NCBI GenBank assembly: GCA_007117055.1
Contig: SKHH01000096.1
Coordinates: 1 to 11,235 of the forward strand
DNA: 11,235 bases
Direction: 5' to 3'
DNA from: Lishizhenia sp.
GTDB lineage: Bacteria; Bacteroidota; Bacteroidia; Flavobacteriales_D; Crocinitomicaceae
Made by a program: the position numbers and the translations under genes. Shown one piece after another: positions 1 through 8,600 of the stretch (position 1 is its first letter; every line of letters begins with the position of its first letter). The notes under the pieces were generated by a model. That model saw nothing but the letters and a program-made list of their open reading frames with translations, made no database searches and was not told the origin of the DNA.

Positions 1-1
1 G

Positions 2-127
2 GATGGTTTACATATGAAAACACTACAAAAAGTTGATCCAGGAAACTATTTTTATATTATTGTAGCGAATGATGAACTGGGTAACTCTATAAATAAATAT
101 GAGCAAGTATCTATTTATTACAGATAG
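2..127 (+). CDS. C-terminal end of an unrecognised protein (5' truncated)
   Basis: The first reading frame of the window is open from base 2 and gives 41 residues before a TAG stop at 125-127. The tail contains VDPGNYFYIIVANDELGN and ends in YEQVSIYYR. An alternating hydrophobic pattern after a PGNY turn resembles the last strands of an extracellular beta-sandwich (Ig-like) domain, as found at the ends of many secreted Bacteroidota proteins. That is inference from a short fragment, and I do not recognise the family. The next gene starts 60 bases downstream on the same strand, so the two could share a transcript, although a weak promoter candidate lies between them. Confidence 0.6.
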   Translation, partial: DGLHMKTLQKVDPGNYFYIIVANDELGNSINKYEQVSIYYR

Positions 128-159
128 TTGAGTATATTGAACTTCTACTTGTAACTTTT
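128..159 (+). promoter_or_regulatory. Weak candidate promoter for the CotH gene
   Basis: A TTG at 128-130 is followed after 21 bases by TAACTTTT at 152-159. This fits the Bacteroidota pattern TTG-N17-23-TAnnTTTG except for the final G. Transcription would start about 25 bases before the ATG at 188. The same TTGTAACTTT string recurs before the DUF4175 gene. The match is imperfect in AT-rich DNA, so confidence is low. Confidence 0.25.
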
Positions 160-187
160 CTTCATTCAAAAACGTTATCTTTAATGA

Positions 188-2533
188 ATGTATAATGTTT
201 GGAGCTATATATGGTCAACTTTTTTATTACTACTTTTTGGAGTAAATGCATATGCTCAAGTAGAAATTATACCTGAAGGCGGAAATCATGTAGATCTTTC
301 AGAGGTTGAAGTGAAAATTCCAGATGGTTTTTCGGTGTACTATACCAAAGATGGTTCAGTTCCTTCAAAATCAAGTATAAAAATTACATCTCCTTCCTTA
401 AAATTAAATAGTAATAGTGTTTTTCGGTTTGCTATTTATGATGAAAAAAATAAGCGTTCTGAGGTAGTTCATTCTTATTTTACAGAACGAAAACATGATA
501 TGGGTATTATTTCACTGGTAACAGAACCAGCCCATTTTTTTGACAGTGTTTCGGGTATTTATGTAAAAGGGTGTTGTGCGGATACTGTTCCGCCCTATAA
601 GGGTGCAAACTTTTGGAAAAAAATGGAAAAATCTGTTCACGTTGAGTTTATTGAAACGGATGGTCAACGTGTGATAAGTCAGGACGCTGGTGTTCGAATT
701 TTTGGAGGATATAGTAAAGGTAATCCACAAAAATCATTGGCTTTATTTGCACGTAAAAAATATGGAGACAATCGGTTTCGACATCCGTTTTTCTCAGATT
801 TACCATTAAAAAAATATAAAAATATCGTTCTCAGAAACGCAGGTGGTGATATGTTTGGTGCACATATTCGAGATGTTTATGCTTCTCAGTTGGTAAAACA
901 TACTGGATTAACAATTCAAGAATATCGACCTGTTGCTGTGTATATTAATGGTGCGTATTGGGGTAAATATAATTTACGTGAAAAAATAAATGAGCATTTT
1001 ATTAAAGCACATTATGGCTATCCTAAAGACAGTTTAATTATTATGCGGCATAATGCGGATAGTCAACACGGTCCACCTTCGTCTTACAGAAAGTTTATCA
1101 AGAAATTAGATCGGTTAGATCTTTCGAAAGATGAAAATGTACAATATGTTGCAAGTCAAATAGATATAGATAATTATTTCTTGTATAATATTTCAGAAGT
1201 GTATACCGGAAATGGAGATGCTGGTGGTAATATTCGGTATTATAGATCTATGCATGATACAGCTAAATGGCGTTGGATTTTTTATGACTTGGATCAGGGT
1301 ATGAATATTAATAGTAAGAATGAGTATAATATAAATACCCTTGAAAAATTTACTACGTATAGTGATGAATTATGGCCAAATCCGGCTTGGTCTACTTTTA
1401 TTATTCGAAAATTATTAGAAAATGATTCATTGAAAGAAGTTTATATAAATAGATATTGTGATTTATTGAATACCACTTTTGAGAAAAATAGAGCTACTGA
1501 ATTGGTAAACAAGTTATATAAAGAAGTAGAACAAGAGTCGGTTTATCATAAGAAAAGATGGAACATTAGAGATAAGCGCTATGATACCAGTTGGGATTAT
1601 TTGAAAATTTTTGCTGAACTACGACCAGCGGCTATGATGGAACATATTCAACAGCGTTTTGAGTTAGAAAATCCTATTCATGTAATAGTAATAGTTGATG
1701 GTAATCATGGTAGGGTAAAGTGGAACTCGTTAACTATATCTAAAGATTTTGCGGGAAATTATTTTTCAGATGTTAACGTTAAGCTTGAAGCAATTCCTCG
1801 GTTTGACTATGAGTTTAAAGGATGGAAAAATGTATCGTACAGTCGTGAAGCGTATGTTCAACTACCAAAACGTGACACTGTTGTGTTAGAACCTATTTTT
1901 GAACGAAGAAAGAAATCTAAATACTTCGGTAATGTCATGTTTTCTGAAATTTCTGCATCTCAATCAGAAGGCATAAATTCTGGAGATTGGATTGAATTGT
2001 ATAGTGCATCACAAGGTATAATTGATGTATCTGGTTGGATGTTATTGGATGATAAAGATGATCATAAGTTTGTTTTTCCTGAAGGTAGTATAATCTATCC
2101 AGATAGTTTTTTAGTTGTAGCTCAAAATCTGAATGATTTTATTTCTGTGTACGGAAAAGATTATAATGTAGTAGGTTCGTTTGAATTTGGTATTGATAGT
2201 AAAAAAGACGTTATTCGTTTGTACGATAGGGATACCAACTGGATAGAAAATATAGATATTACTGAATTAATCCCCTTGGAAGATGATACATCTACATGGT
2301 CTAAAATGGATTATCGTATTTCGCACTTTCATGCGGTGAATTGGAAACTAGAACAGCCTACACCAGGTAAAAAAAGTAAAGCAAATATACAACTGCTTAA
2401 ATATGAAAAAAAAGAAAAATGGATTAAAGGCCTTTTTTTTTATGTAGGTATTAGTATAATTGTAGCAACATTGTTTGTTTTTTTCTTTATTTTGCGAAAA
2501 GAAAAGGTTAAGAATACAACTAAACAGAGTTAA
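188..2533 (+). CDS. Secreted, membrane-anchored CotH-kinase family protein with Ig-like, repeat and lamin-tail domains
   Basis: This 781-residue protein opens with a signal peptide (cleavage likely after YA-23, before Q24). Residues about 30-100 look like a chitobiase-type Fn3-associated domain (VYYTKDGSVPSKSS). Residues about 105-480 match the CotH kinase family: GIYVKG at 123-128, NPQKSLALFARKKYG at 179-193, YINGAYWGKYNLREK at 252-266, GNGDAGGN at 341-348 and YDLD at 366-369. The Asp residues D344, D367 and D369 are the likely catalytic and metal-binding positions by analogy with spore-coat CotH. Residues about 498-572 resemble a bacterial repeat domain ending in FKGWKNV and VVLEPIFE. Residues about 580-680 resemble a lamin-tail domain (SEISAS, DWIELYS, SGWMLLDD). 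A single transmembrane helix at about 746-770 is followed by a basic tail, so the enzyme probably faces the periplasm. CotH members phosphorylate proteins; the substrate here is unknown. The next gene begins 3 bases after the stop, suggesting translational coupling. Confidence 0.85.
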   Translation: MYNVWSYIWSTFLLLLFGVNAYAQVEIIPEGGNHVDLSEVEVKIPDGFSVYYTKDGSVPSKSSIKITSPSLKLNSNSVFRFAIYDEKNKRSEVVHSYFTERKHDMGIISLVTEPAHFFDSVSGIYVKGCCADTVPPYKGANFWKKMEKSVHVEFIETDGQRVISQDAGVRIFGGYSKGNPQKSLALFARKKYGDNRFRHPFFSDLPLKKYKNIVLRNAGGDMFGAHIRDVYASQLVKHTGLTIQEYRPVAVYINGAYWGKYNLREKINEHFIKAHYGYPKDSLIIMRHNADSQHGPPSSYRKFIKKLDRLDLSKDENVQYVASQIDIDNYFLYNISEVYTGNGDAGGNIRYYRSMHDTAKWRWIFYDLDQGMNINSKNEYNINTLEKFTTYSDELWPNPAWSTFIIRKLLENDSLKEVYINRYCDLLNTTFEKNRATELVNKLYKEVEQESVYHKKRWNIRDKRYDTSWDYLKIFAELRPAAMMEHIQQRFELENPIHVIVIVDGNHGRVKWNSLTISKDFAGNYFSDVNVKLEAIPRFDYEFKGWKNVSYSREAYVQLPKRDTVVLEPIFERRKKSKYFGNVMFSEISASQSEGINSGDWIELYSASQGIIDVSGWMLLDDKDDHKFVFPEGSIIYPDSFLVVAQNLNDFISVYGKDYNVVGSFEFGIDSKKDVIRLYDRDTNWIENIDITELIPLEDDTSTWSKMDYRISHFHAVNWKLEQPTPGKKSKANIQLLKYEKKEKWIKGLFFYVGISIIVATLFVFFFILRKEKVKNTTKQS

Positions 2534-2536
2534 TGG

Positions 2537-3259
2537 ATGAATCAAAATAAAAAAAGTGTGAACAGTATTGGTAACAGATTAGCATTGCGATTGATATATA
2601 ATATATGTTTGATTAGTATAGTTATTTCTGTTTGTTTTAATGTAGCAAGAGCACAAGATTTTTCTAAAACCAAACCATATGGTTTAATGGTTGGTCTACA
2701 TTATAATTGGGTAGTTGATGAATATAGTGTTTTCGGTAATATGGGTACATGGAATACCGTTGGGTTTCCATTAGCACTTAATGTGGATTACTATTTTGAA
2801 AAAGGAATGAGTATTGAAGGGCTTGTTTCCTATAATTATTATCACAATAGGGGTTTTGATTCATTGCGACCACGCCAGGAAGGACACTTTTTATCCGTTG
2901 ATTTGAATGGCAAATATTCCATTGGATTTTTACTTGAACAACAGCGACTTGATCCTTTTGTTTTTGCTGTATTATTTTATACAGGAAGGGAAACAAAATA
3001 CCCTCAAAACTCTTTAGGTTTGAATGCAGGTGCAGGTCTAAACTTTATGTTATACGGAAGACTTGGTATTCAAATGAGAGGAACATTCAAATTTGCTGCT
3101 ACACCTGAGTTATTTGAATTTGATGGTAATTATATTCAATTACATACGGGCATTATTTATAAAATCGAAGCGCCTGAAGAACCTAACCTTTTCCTAAAAC
3201 CAAAGCACGGGTGGATAAAGAAAAAAGTACGATATAAGCCAGGAAAGAAACGTTTATAG
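2537..3259 (+). CDS. Predicted outer-membrane beta-barrel protein
   Basis: The product has 240 residues and an N-terminal signal peptide with a hydrophobic core at about 17-36, with cleavage likely after ARA-39, before Q40. The mature part is a run of alternating hydrophobic/polar strands, for example GLMVGLHYNWV, SIEGLVSYNYYH, HFLSVDLNGKYSIGF, DPFVFAVLFYTG, LNAGAGLNFMLYG, RLGIQMRGTFKFAA and IQLHTGIIYKI. This is what a small barrel of roughly eight strands looks like, similar to the OmpA-like and porin-family small barrels of Bacteroidota. The C-terminus is unusual: about 24 residues rich in Lys, Arg and Pro after the last strand, likely a periplasmic tail. No OmpA peptidoglycan-binding domain follows. 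It starts 3 bases after the CotH stop. An ATG overlapping that stop (2533) is closed within six codons, which supports 2537 as the start. Specific function unknown. Confidence 0.75.
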   Translation: MNQNKKSVNSIGNRLALRLIYNICLISIVISVCFNVARAQDFSKTKPYGLMVGLHYNWVVDEYSVFGNMGTWNTVGFPLALNVDYYFEKGMSIEGLVSYNYYHNRGFDSLRPRQEGHFLSVDLNGKYSIGFLLEQQRLDPFVFAVLFYTGRETKYPQNSLGLNAGAGLNFMLYGRLGIQMRGTFKFAATPELFEFDGNYIQLHTGIIYKIEAPEEPNLFLKPKHGWIKKKVRYKPGKKRL

Positions 3260-3371
3260 GTTTTGGTTAACTTATCATTCTTATTGTGTGTGTCACGTGA
3301 AGTATTGTATGGAAAGGTTAATAATCACGTTTAATATTATAAAATTCCTCAAAAAATCGATTTTGTTTGAA

Positions 3372-3393
3372 TTATTGGATTTTTATCCAATAA
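3372..3393. other. Inverted repeat, 9-bp stem with TTTT loop
   Basis: TTATTGGAT (3372-3380) pairs with ATCCAATAA (3385-3393) across a four-base loop. No T-run follows on either strand. It lies directly beside the tRNA-Cys terminator hairpin in the convergent gap. It could help stop transcription arriving from the beta-barrel gene, but the missing T-run makes this uncertain. Confidence 0.4.
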
Positions 3394-3425
3394 AAAAACC
3401 CTAACTACTTAATAATTAGGGTTTT
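3392..3425 (-). terminator. Rho-independent terminator of tRNA-Cys
   Basis: A perfect 10-bp stem, AAAACCCTAA (3395-3404) with TTAGGGTTTT (3416-3425), encloses an 11-base loop. Read on the - strand, the stem ends in a run of seven T residues (complement of 3392-3398), a standard intrinsic terminator just past the tRNA 3' end. On the + strand only the four T residues of the stem are present, so termination in that direction for the beta-barrel gene would be weaker but possible. Confidence 0.75.
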
Positions 3426-3429
3426 CGAG

Positions 3430-3500
3430 AGGTCTCGAGCGGATTCGAACCGCTGTACACGGTTTTGCAGACCGTTGCCTAGCCGCTCGGCCACGAGACC
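3430..3500 (-). tRNA. tRNA-Cys (anticodon GCA)
   Basis: The - strand folds into a complete cloverleaf. The acceptor stem pairs GGTCTCG (3500-3494) with CGAGACC (3437-3431). The anticodon arm is ACGGT-CTGCAAA-ACCGT with anticodon GCA at 3468-3466. The variable loop is four bases, and the T arm is AGCGG-TTCGAAT-CCGCT. The base after the acceptor stem (complement of 3430) is U, the discriminator expected for cysteine tRNAs. The 3' CCA is not encoded (the next bases read CTC), so it must be added by nucleotidyltransferase. The gene has its own -7 box 13 bases upstream and a terminator immediately downstream, so it appears to be a single-gene transcript. Confidence 0.97.
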
Positions 3501-3513
3501 AATTAGCGGTTTG

Positions 3514-3521
3514 CAAAGGTA
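3514..3521 (-). promoter_or_regulatory. Promoter -7 box of tRNA-Cys
   Basis: On the - strand the sequence reads TACCTTTG followed by CA, an exact match to the Bacteroidota TAnnTTTG box. It lies 13 bases upstream of the mature tRNA 5' end, giving a predicted leader of about six bases. No TTG is visible at the usual -33 distance. Confidence 0.6.
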
Positions 3522-3536
3522 ATAAAATAATTGATA

Positions 3537-3896
3537 TTAAAAATCTTCTTTTATTACAATAGCTACATTTTTTACATCTCCGTTAATCGGTGGAGTATGC
3601 TTGGTTACTTTTAGCTTTACTGATTGAATTCCTTTTATTTCTTGTTGAAACCGTTTTACGATACGTTTTCCTACATGTTCAATTAGTTTAGAACGAATCT
3701 TCATTTCTTCTGTAACAATTTTATTGATGGTTACATAGTCTACAGTGTCTTCTAATGAATCACTGTGAAAACTTGCTGTGAAATCTGTGGTTACTTCAAC
3801 ATCTACAGTGTAATGACCGCCTATTTTAGCCTCTTCCTGCATACATCCATGGTTGGCATACAGCTGTATACCGTTTACTTCTATTGTGTGTTGCAT
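3537..3896 (-). CDS. folB: Dihydroneopterin aldolase
   Basis: This 119-residue protein matches FolB, which converts 7,8-dihydroneopterin to 6-hydroxymethyl-dihydropterin and glycolaldehyde in folate synthesis. The family signature is clear: IQLYANHGCMQEEAKIG at 10-26 with the conserved Glu at position 22, Y29-x-V-D near the pterin pocket, the TVDYVT stretch in the middle, and a C-terminal KHTPPI motif whose Lys (about position 99) is the expected catalytic lysine. The frame stays open upstream to an ATG at 3926, but those ten residues (MLNLKFNPNY) overlap the gltX end and resemble nothing in the family. The ATG at 3896, four bases beyond the gltX stop, gives the normal length and start (MQHTIEVNGI). 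It is probably co-transcribed with gltX. Confidence 0.92.
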   Translation of the reverse strand: MQHTIEVNGIQLYANHGCMQEEAKIGGHYTVDVEVTTDFTASFHSDSLEDTVDYVTINKIVTEEMKIRSKLIEHVGKRIVKRFQQEIKGIQSVKLKVTKHTPPINGDVKNVAIVIKEDF

Positions 3897-3900
3897 GTAA

Positions 3901-5430
3901 TTAGGATTGAATTTTAAGTTTAGCAATTTTTTTTATTCCTTGTTCCATTCTTTTTATACTTTCCTCTTTTCCTATAAGGGCTGATATTTCAAACATGCTT
4001 GGTCCCATTGCTTTGCCGGTTAATAACAAACGAAAAGCGGGTAAGACTGCACCAATTCCTTTGTTAATTTCTTCTAAATATTGTTTGAAGGAAACTTCTA
4101 TTATTTCACTTGTAAATGGATCTAATGCTGTTAATCGATTACACCAGTTTTGCATGATTTCTGTTGTTTCTTCTTTCCACTTTTTGTGTACTGTTTTTTC
4201 ATCATATTCAGTAGGCTCATTAAAGAAGTAATCACCATCGAGGGGAATATCAGTAATAAATGTTGCGCGTTCCTTCATCAAGTTACATACAACAGCTAAA
4301 TAATTACGATCATATTCTCCGTCAATAATCTGAGATAGTTGTTCCGCTAATTTCTCATTTGGTGTTGCGCGCAAATATTGTTGTTGATACCATTTCGTTT
4401 TTTCAGCATCAAACTTTGCTCCAGATTTGCTAACTCTTTCTAACGTAAAAGCAGCTACTAACTCTTCTAGTGAAAACAACTCTTGTGTAGTTCCTGGATT
4501 CCAACCGAGAAAAGCCAACATATTTATAAATGCCGCTGGAAAATACCCTTTTTCTCTATATCCGGAATATAGTTCGCCTTCTGCAGTAGTCCAGTTTGTG
4601 GGAAAGACAGGAAATCCGAGACGGTCTCCATCTCGCTTGGATAGCTTTCCATTTCCATCTGGACGTAGAAGTAAGGGCAAATGAGCAAACTTGGGAGCTT
4701 CCCATCCGAATGCTTCATACAAAAGTACGTGAAGTGGAGCTGAGGGTAACCATTCTTCTCCTCGAATTACATGTGATATAGCCATCGTGTGATCATCAAC
4801 AATATTTGCAAGGTGATATGTAGGCATTCCATCGCTTTTATACAATACTTTATCGTCAAGATTATTCGTATTTACTACAACCCAACCTCTCACAATATCT
4901 TCAAAACGTACATCTTGATTTCGTGGCATTTTAAAACGTATAACGTAAGGTTCGCTATTTTTAATACGTGAGTTTACTTCGTCTTCAGGTAAAGTTAATG
5001 AGTTTTTCATGGAAGAACGTGTAATGCTATTGTATTGCCAATTGGGCATTTTCATTTTTTTAGCTTGTTCACGCATGTTTTCCAAATCTTCCGATGTATC
5101 GAATGCATAATAAGCCCATCCCTTCTTAATCAATTCTTCAGCATATGCTGGATACATATCTTTACGTTCAGACTGAATATAGGGACCATGTTCTCCGCCA
5201 ATTCCTGGTCCTTCATCTGGTGTAATTCCACACCAAGCAAGCGCATCTAAAATGTATTCTTGTGCACCTTTTACAAATCGTGTTTGATCTGTATCCTCGA
5301 TACGTAAAACAAATGTTCCGTTATTTTTTTTTGCAAAAAGGTAATTATATAGCGCTGTTCTTACTCCTCCCATATGTAATGGACCTGTTGGAGATGGCGC
5401 AAATCGAACGCGTACTGCTTTTTCTGACAT
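3901..5430 (-). CDS. gltX: Glutamyl-tRNA synthetase
   Basis: This 509-residue class I synthetase charges tRNA-Glu with glutamate in the cytoplasm. The Rossmann-fold catalytic domain begins RVRFAPSPTGPLHMGG, with the HIGH-type motif at 19-22 (HMGG). Further conserved blocks are LRIEDTDQTR at 42-51, YHLANIVDDH at 205-214, VIRGEEWLPS at 221-230 and the KMSKS-type loop KLSKRDGD at 262-269. The C-terminal third is helical, as in the bacterial anticodon-binding region. Length is normal for the family. HMGG for HIGH and KLSKR for KMSKS are ordinary variants in GluRS. There is a strong -7 box 18 bases upstream of the start codon, and folB follows after four bases, giving a gltX-folB operon read towards the tRNA-Cys gene. 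I see no lesion in the frame. Confidence 0.97.
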   Translation of the reverse strand: MSEKAVRVRFAPSPTGPLHMGGVRTALYNYLFAKKNNGTFVLRIEDTDQTRFVKGAQEYILDALAWCGITPDEGPGIGGEHGPYIQSERKDMYPAYAEELIKKGWAYYAFDTSEDLENMREQAKKMKMPNWQYNSITRSSMKNSLTLPEDEVNSRIKNSEPYVIRFKMPRNQDVRFEDIVRGWVVVNTNNLDDKVLYKSDGMPTYHLANIVDDHTMAISHVIRGEEWLPSAPLHVLLYEAFGWEAPKFAHLPLLLRPDGNGKLSKRDGDRLGFPVFPTNWTTAEGELYSGYREKGYFPAAFINMLAFLGWNPGTTQELFSLEELVAAFTLERVSKSGAKFDAEKTKWYQQQYLRATPNEKLAEQLSQIIDGEYDRNYLAVVCNLMKERATFITDIPLDGDYFFNEPTEYDEKTVHKKWKEETTEIMQNWCNRLTALDPFTSEIIEVSFKQYLEEINKGIGAVLPAFRLLLTGKAMGPSMFEISALIGKEESIKRMEQGIKKIAKLKIQS

Positions 5431-5447
5431 TGTGTTTCTTTTTGGTG

Positions 5448-5455
5448 CAAAGATA
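5448..5455 (-). promoter_or_regulatory. Promoter -7 box of gltX-folB
   Basis: The - strand reads TATCTTTG followed by CA, an exact TAnnTTTG match. It lies 18 bases before the gltX ATG, so the leader would be only about ten bases. No TTG element is apparent at -33. Confidence 0.6.
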
Positions 5456-5549
5456 ATGGTTTTATAAGTATGGTTAGTTGTGTTATAAAATCATTAATAT
5501 TATGAAGGAGGTCAATAATGTCTTTTATGGGTTAATAATTTTTAAAATT

Positions 5550-5581
5550 TTGAGTTTGTTTTAGCAATGTTTGTAACTTTA
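5550..5581 (+). promoter_or_regulatory. Weak candidate promoter for the DUF4175 gene
   Basis: TTG at 5550-5552 is followed after 21 bases by TAACTTTA at 5574-5581, which fits TTG-N21-TAnnTTT but lacks the final G. The spacing and the TTGTAACTTT core are the same as in the candidate before the CotH gene. The predicted start would lie about 20 bases before the ATG at 5610. Confidence 0.3.
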
Positions 5582-5609
5582 TAGAGTTTATACAGTACCA
5601 AATGTTAGT

Positions 5610-8600
5610 ATGAAGTCAGAAGAGTTACTCATTAATCAAATAGATGCTTTTATTCGAAAGTATTACAAGAATCAAATGCTACGAGGTAGCCTGCTTTTTG
5701 TGTTGCTTTTGGCGCTTTCTTTTTTGCTTGTTACGGGTTTAGAGTATATCGGTAGATTTGATTCAGTTGTACGGCTGGTTTTATTGGTGATGTTTATAGG
5801 ACTGAACGGTATTATTTTGTTTCATTTTTTTATAACACCTTTATCTAAATTATTTTCGTTTGGCAAAAGAATTAATCGTTATCAAGCAGCTCAAATAATC
5901 GGTTCTTTTTTTCCAGAGGTAAACGATAAGCTGCTTAATACTCTTCAACTTAATGATTTGTTACATGAAAAAAGTGGTAATGTTGAGTTGTTACAAGCGA
6001 GTATTTCTCAAAGTTCAAAGTCGTTAAGTTTACTATCATTTCCGTCAGCGATCAAATATGGTGAAAACAAAAAGTACCTATTTTTATTACTACCTATTTT
6101 TATTATCTTTAGTTTGATAGCGTGGTTTTTACCTTCCTTTTTTACTGAAAGTACTGAGCGTTTGATAAAATACAATCAAGTATTTGTAGAACCAGCTCCT
6201 TTTGAGTTTGAACTATTAAATAAGGACTTAATTATTGAGGAGGGTGAAGCTTTTGATTTTTCTGTTAAAATTCACCCTAAAAAAGATGGAGAAATTCCAA
6301 ATAGAATTTATTTGGTATCATCACAAGGACGGTTTTTAATGGATAATAAATCCTTGAATGTGGCGCATTATGTATTATCTAAAATCAAGTCAGATGTAGA
6401 TTTTTATTTTGAAGCGAATGGTTTTAGGTCTGAAGCGAATAGTTTAAAAGTATTCGGTCGTTCTAATGTAAGAAGTTTTTCTGCTGAATTAAACTTTCCG
6501 AGTTATTTATCAATGAAAAATCAAATAGTGGAAAACATTAATGATCTGGCGGTTCCTGAGGGTACTATAATTACTTGGTCAGGCAATACTAAAAATACGG
6601 ATAAAGTTTTTTTTGTTTTGAAGGATACCACTGCTGTTTTTGGTGATAAAGGGTTTCAATTTCGCACTTCTTTCAAGCGTAAGGAGAATCTTATATTTTC
6701 TATGAAAAATAAATTTTCCAACCGTGTGGACTCTTCTTATATTACTGTAGATGTTATTAAAGACGCCTATCCTTCTGTTTCCGTTAATGAGACTCAAGAT
6801 TCAATCCGGCCATCTATGCGTTTGTTGTCTGGTGTTGCATCTGATGACCATGGTATAAGAAATGTTGATTTCGTATATAAAATAACGCGTAAAGACGGTA
6901 GTGTTGTGGAAAAGAAAAAAGCTGTGCCTGGTATAAGTGGTACAAAGTCTTCCTTTTTTCTTCGTTTTGATATAAATAGTATTGGGTTGGAGTTAGAAGA
7001 TGATTTGAAATATTGGTTTGTTGTATATGATAATGATGGAATAAATGGCTCAAAATCTTCAAAATCTTCCCTATTTACTTTTAAAGTTCCATCACGTTCA
7101 GAATTAGAAAAAAGCAGACAAGAGTCTAAAGAAAGCGCGAAGAAAGAGTTAGAAGAACTGAAGCGAAAAAGAGATGAGTTCCGACAGAGTATGGATCAAT
7201 TAAGAATGGATATTTTAAATGCGAAGCAACCAAGCTGGAAAGAACAACAACAATTAGAACAAATCAAGGAACAACAAAAAAATTTACGCGATAGAATGAA
7301 TGAACTTAATGAAAGTTTAAAAAATTCATTTGATGAAAAACAGAACCTCTCCCCTGCTGATGAAAAGCTATTGGAACAACAAGAGTTATTAGAAGAATTG
7401 TTGAATGACGTAATGGATGAAGAACTTCAAAAACTGTTGGAACAGTTAGAGGAGTTATTGAATGAGCAACAGAAAGATGGTTATCAGGAATTGTTTGAGG
7501 AGATGGATATTAAATCAGAAGACGCAAGTCGTCAAATGGATAGAACGATGGAAATGTTGAAGCGTTTGGATGTTGAAGAGCGTTCTGAAGCCATTGAAAA
7601 ATCTTTGGAAGAATTGGCTCAAGATCAAATGGACTTGTCGGAAAACGATGAGTTAAGTTTAGATGAAAAACAGGAAAAACAAACTGAAATTAACGATCGT
7701 TTTGAAGAGTTAAAGGACCAGATGCAAGAGTTAAAGGATAAAAATGATGAGTTGAAACGTCCATTTGATTTGGACAACCTAAAAGAGGATCAGCAGGACA
7801 TTACGGATGAACTGAATGAGGCAAGTGAAAAACTAGATAAAGGAAAAGATAAAAAAGCAAAAGAAAATCAACAGAACGCCAGTGATAAAATGGAGCAAAT
7901 GTCTTCTAAAATGAATGCTATGATGCAAAGTGCAAACCAACAACAGCAACAAGAAGATATTGAGGCATTACGAAGTCTGTTGGAGAATTTACTGAAGTCT
8001 AGCTTTGATCAGGAATTTGTAATGGAAGCATTTAAAAATGTTTCAGCTACAAGTCCAACCTTTGTTAGTTATGGTCGTGAGCAACGTTCAATAATTGATA
8101 ATTTCCGAGTAGTAGAAGATTCGTTAAGAGCGCTAGCGGATCGTATTCCAAAGATTAGTTCATTTGTCAATAAAGAATTAGCAGATATAGAAAAAAACTT
8201 CAGAGCAATTCCAGATGATATTGATGAGCGTAGACAACGAGATTTGGGAATCAAACAGCAGTTAACGATGACGAGTATTAATAATCTGGCGTTGTTTTTG
8301 AATGAGTCGTTACAGAATATGCAAGCAGATATGCAAGGAGACATGCAAGGTTCGGGTAGTTGTGATAATCCTGGAGGTAAGGGTAAGGGTTCGGAAGGAG
8401 ATGAACTTCAGAACATGAAGGATATGCTCAAAAAGCAATTGGAACAAATGCAAAAAGGTGAAAGTCCGGGAGGTAAAGAGCCTGGTCAAAATGAGGGTCA
8501 TAAACTTCCGTTTGGTAATAAGGAGGCTGCGCAAATGGCGGCTCAACAAAAAGCTATGCGTAAACGTTTGGAGGAATTACGTAATGAAAAAAACCAGGAT

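Larger units (their letters stand above)
5431..5609. other. Divergent intergenic region between gltX and the DUF4175 gene
   Basis: This 179-base AT-rich spacer carries the gltX promoter near its left end and a weak promoter candidate for the DUF4175 gene near its right end. In the middle is an isolated Shine-Dalgarno-like AAGGAGGT (5505-5512) before a five-codon open frame. I see no RNA gene or extended repeat in it. Confidence 0.6.

Noticed and set aside
3353..3364. Palindrome AAAATCGATTTT
   Set aside because: A 12-bp A/T-dominated palindrome in AT-rich spacer DNA, with no loop, T-run or second copy nearby; likely chance.
3897..3926. Longer folB start at 3926 overlapping the gltX end
   Set aside because: The ten extra residues are unlike FolB N-termini, and the ATG at 3896 gives normal length and tight non-overlapping spacing to gltX.
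6814..7062. Antisense open frame of 82 codons within the DUF4175 gene
   Set aside because: It lies wholly opposite a long coding frame with family-like architecture and shows low-complexity His/Tyr/Leu composition typical of a shadow frame.
7100..7960. Glu/Gln/Lys-rich stretch considered as a separate repeat element
   Set aside because: The repetitive feel comes from coiled-coil codon usage (GAA, CAA, AAA, TTG); apart from short echoes such as GAGTTAAAGGA there is no regular DNA period.
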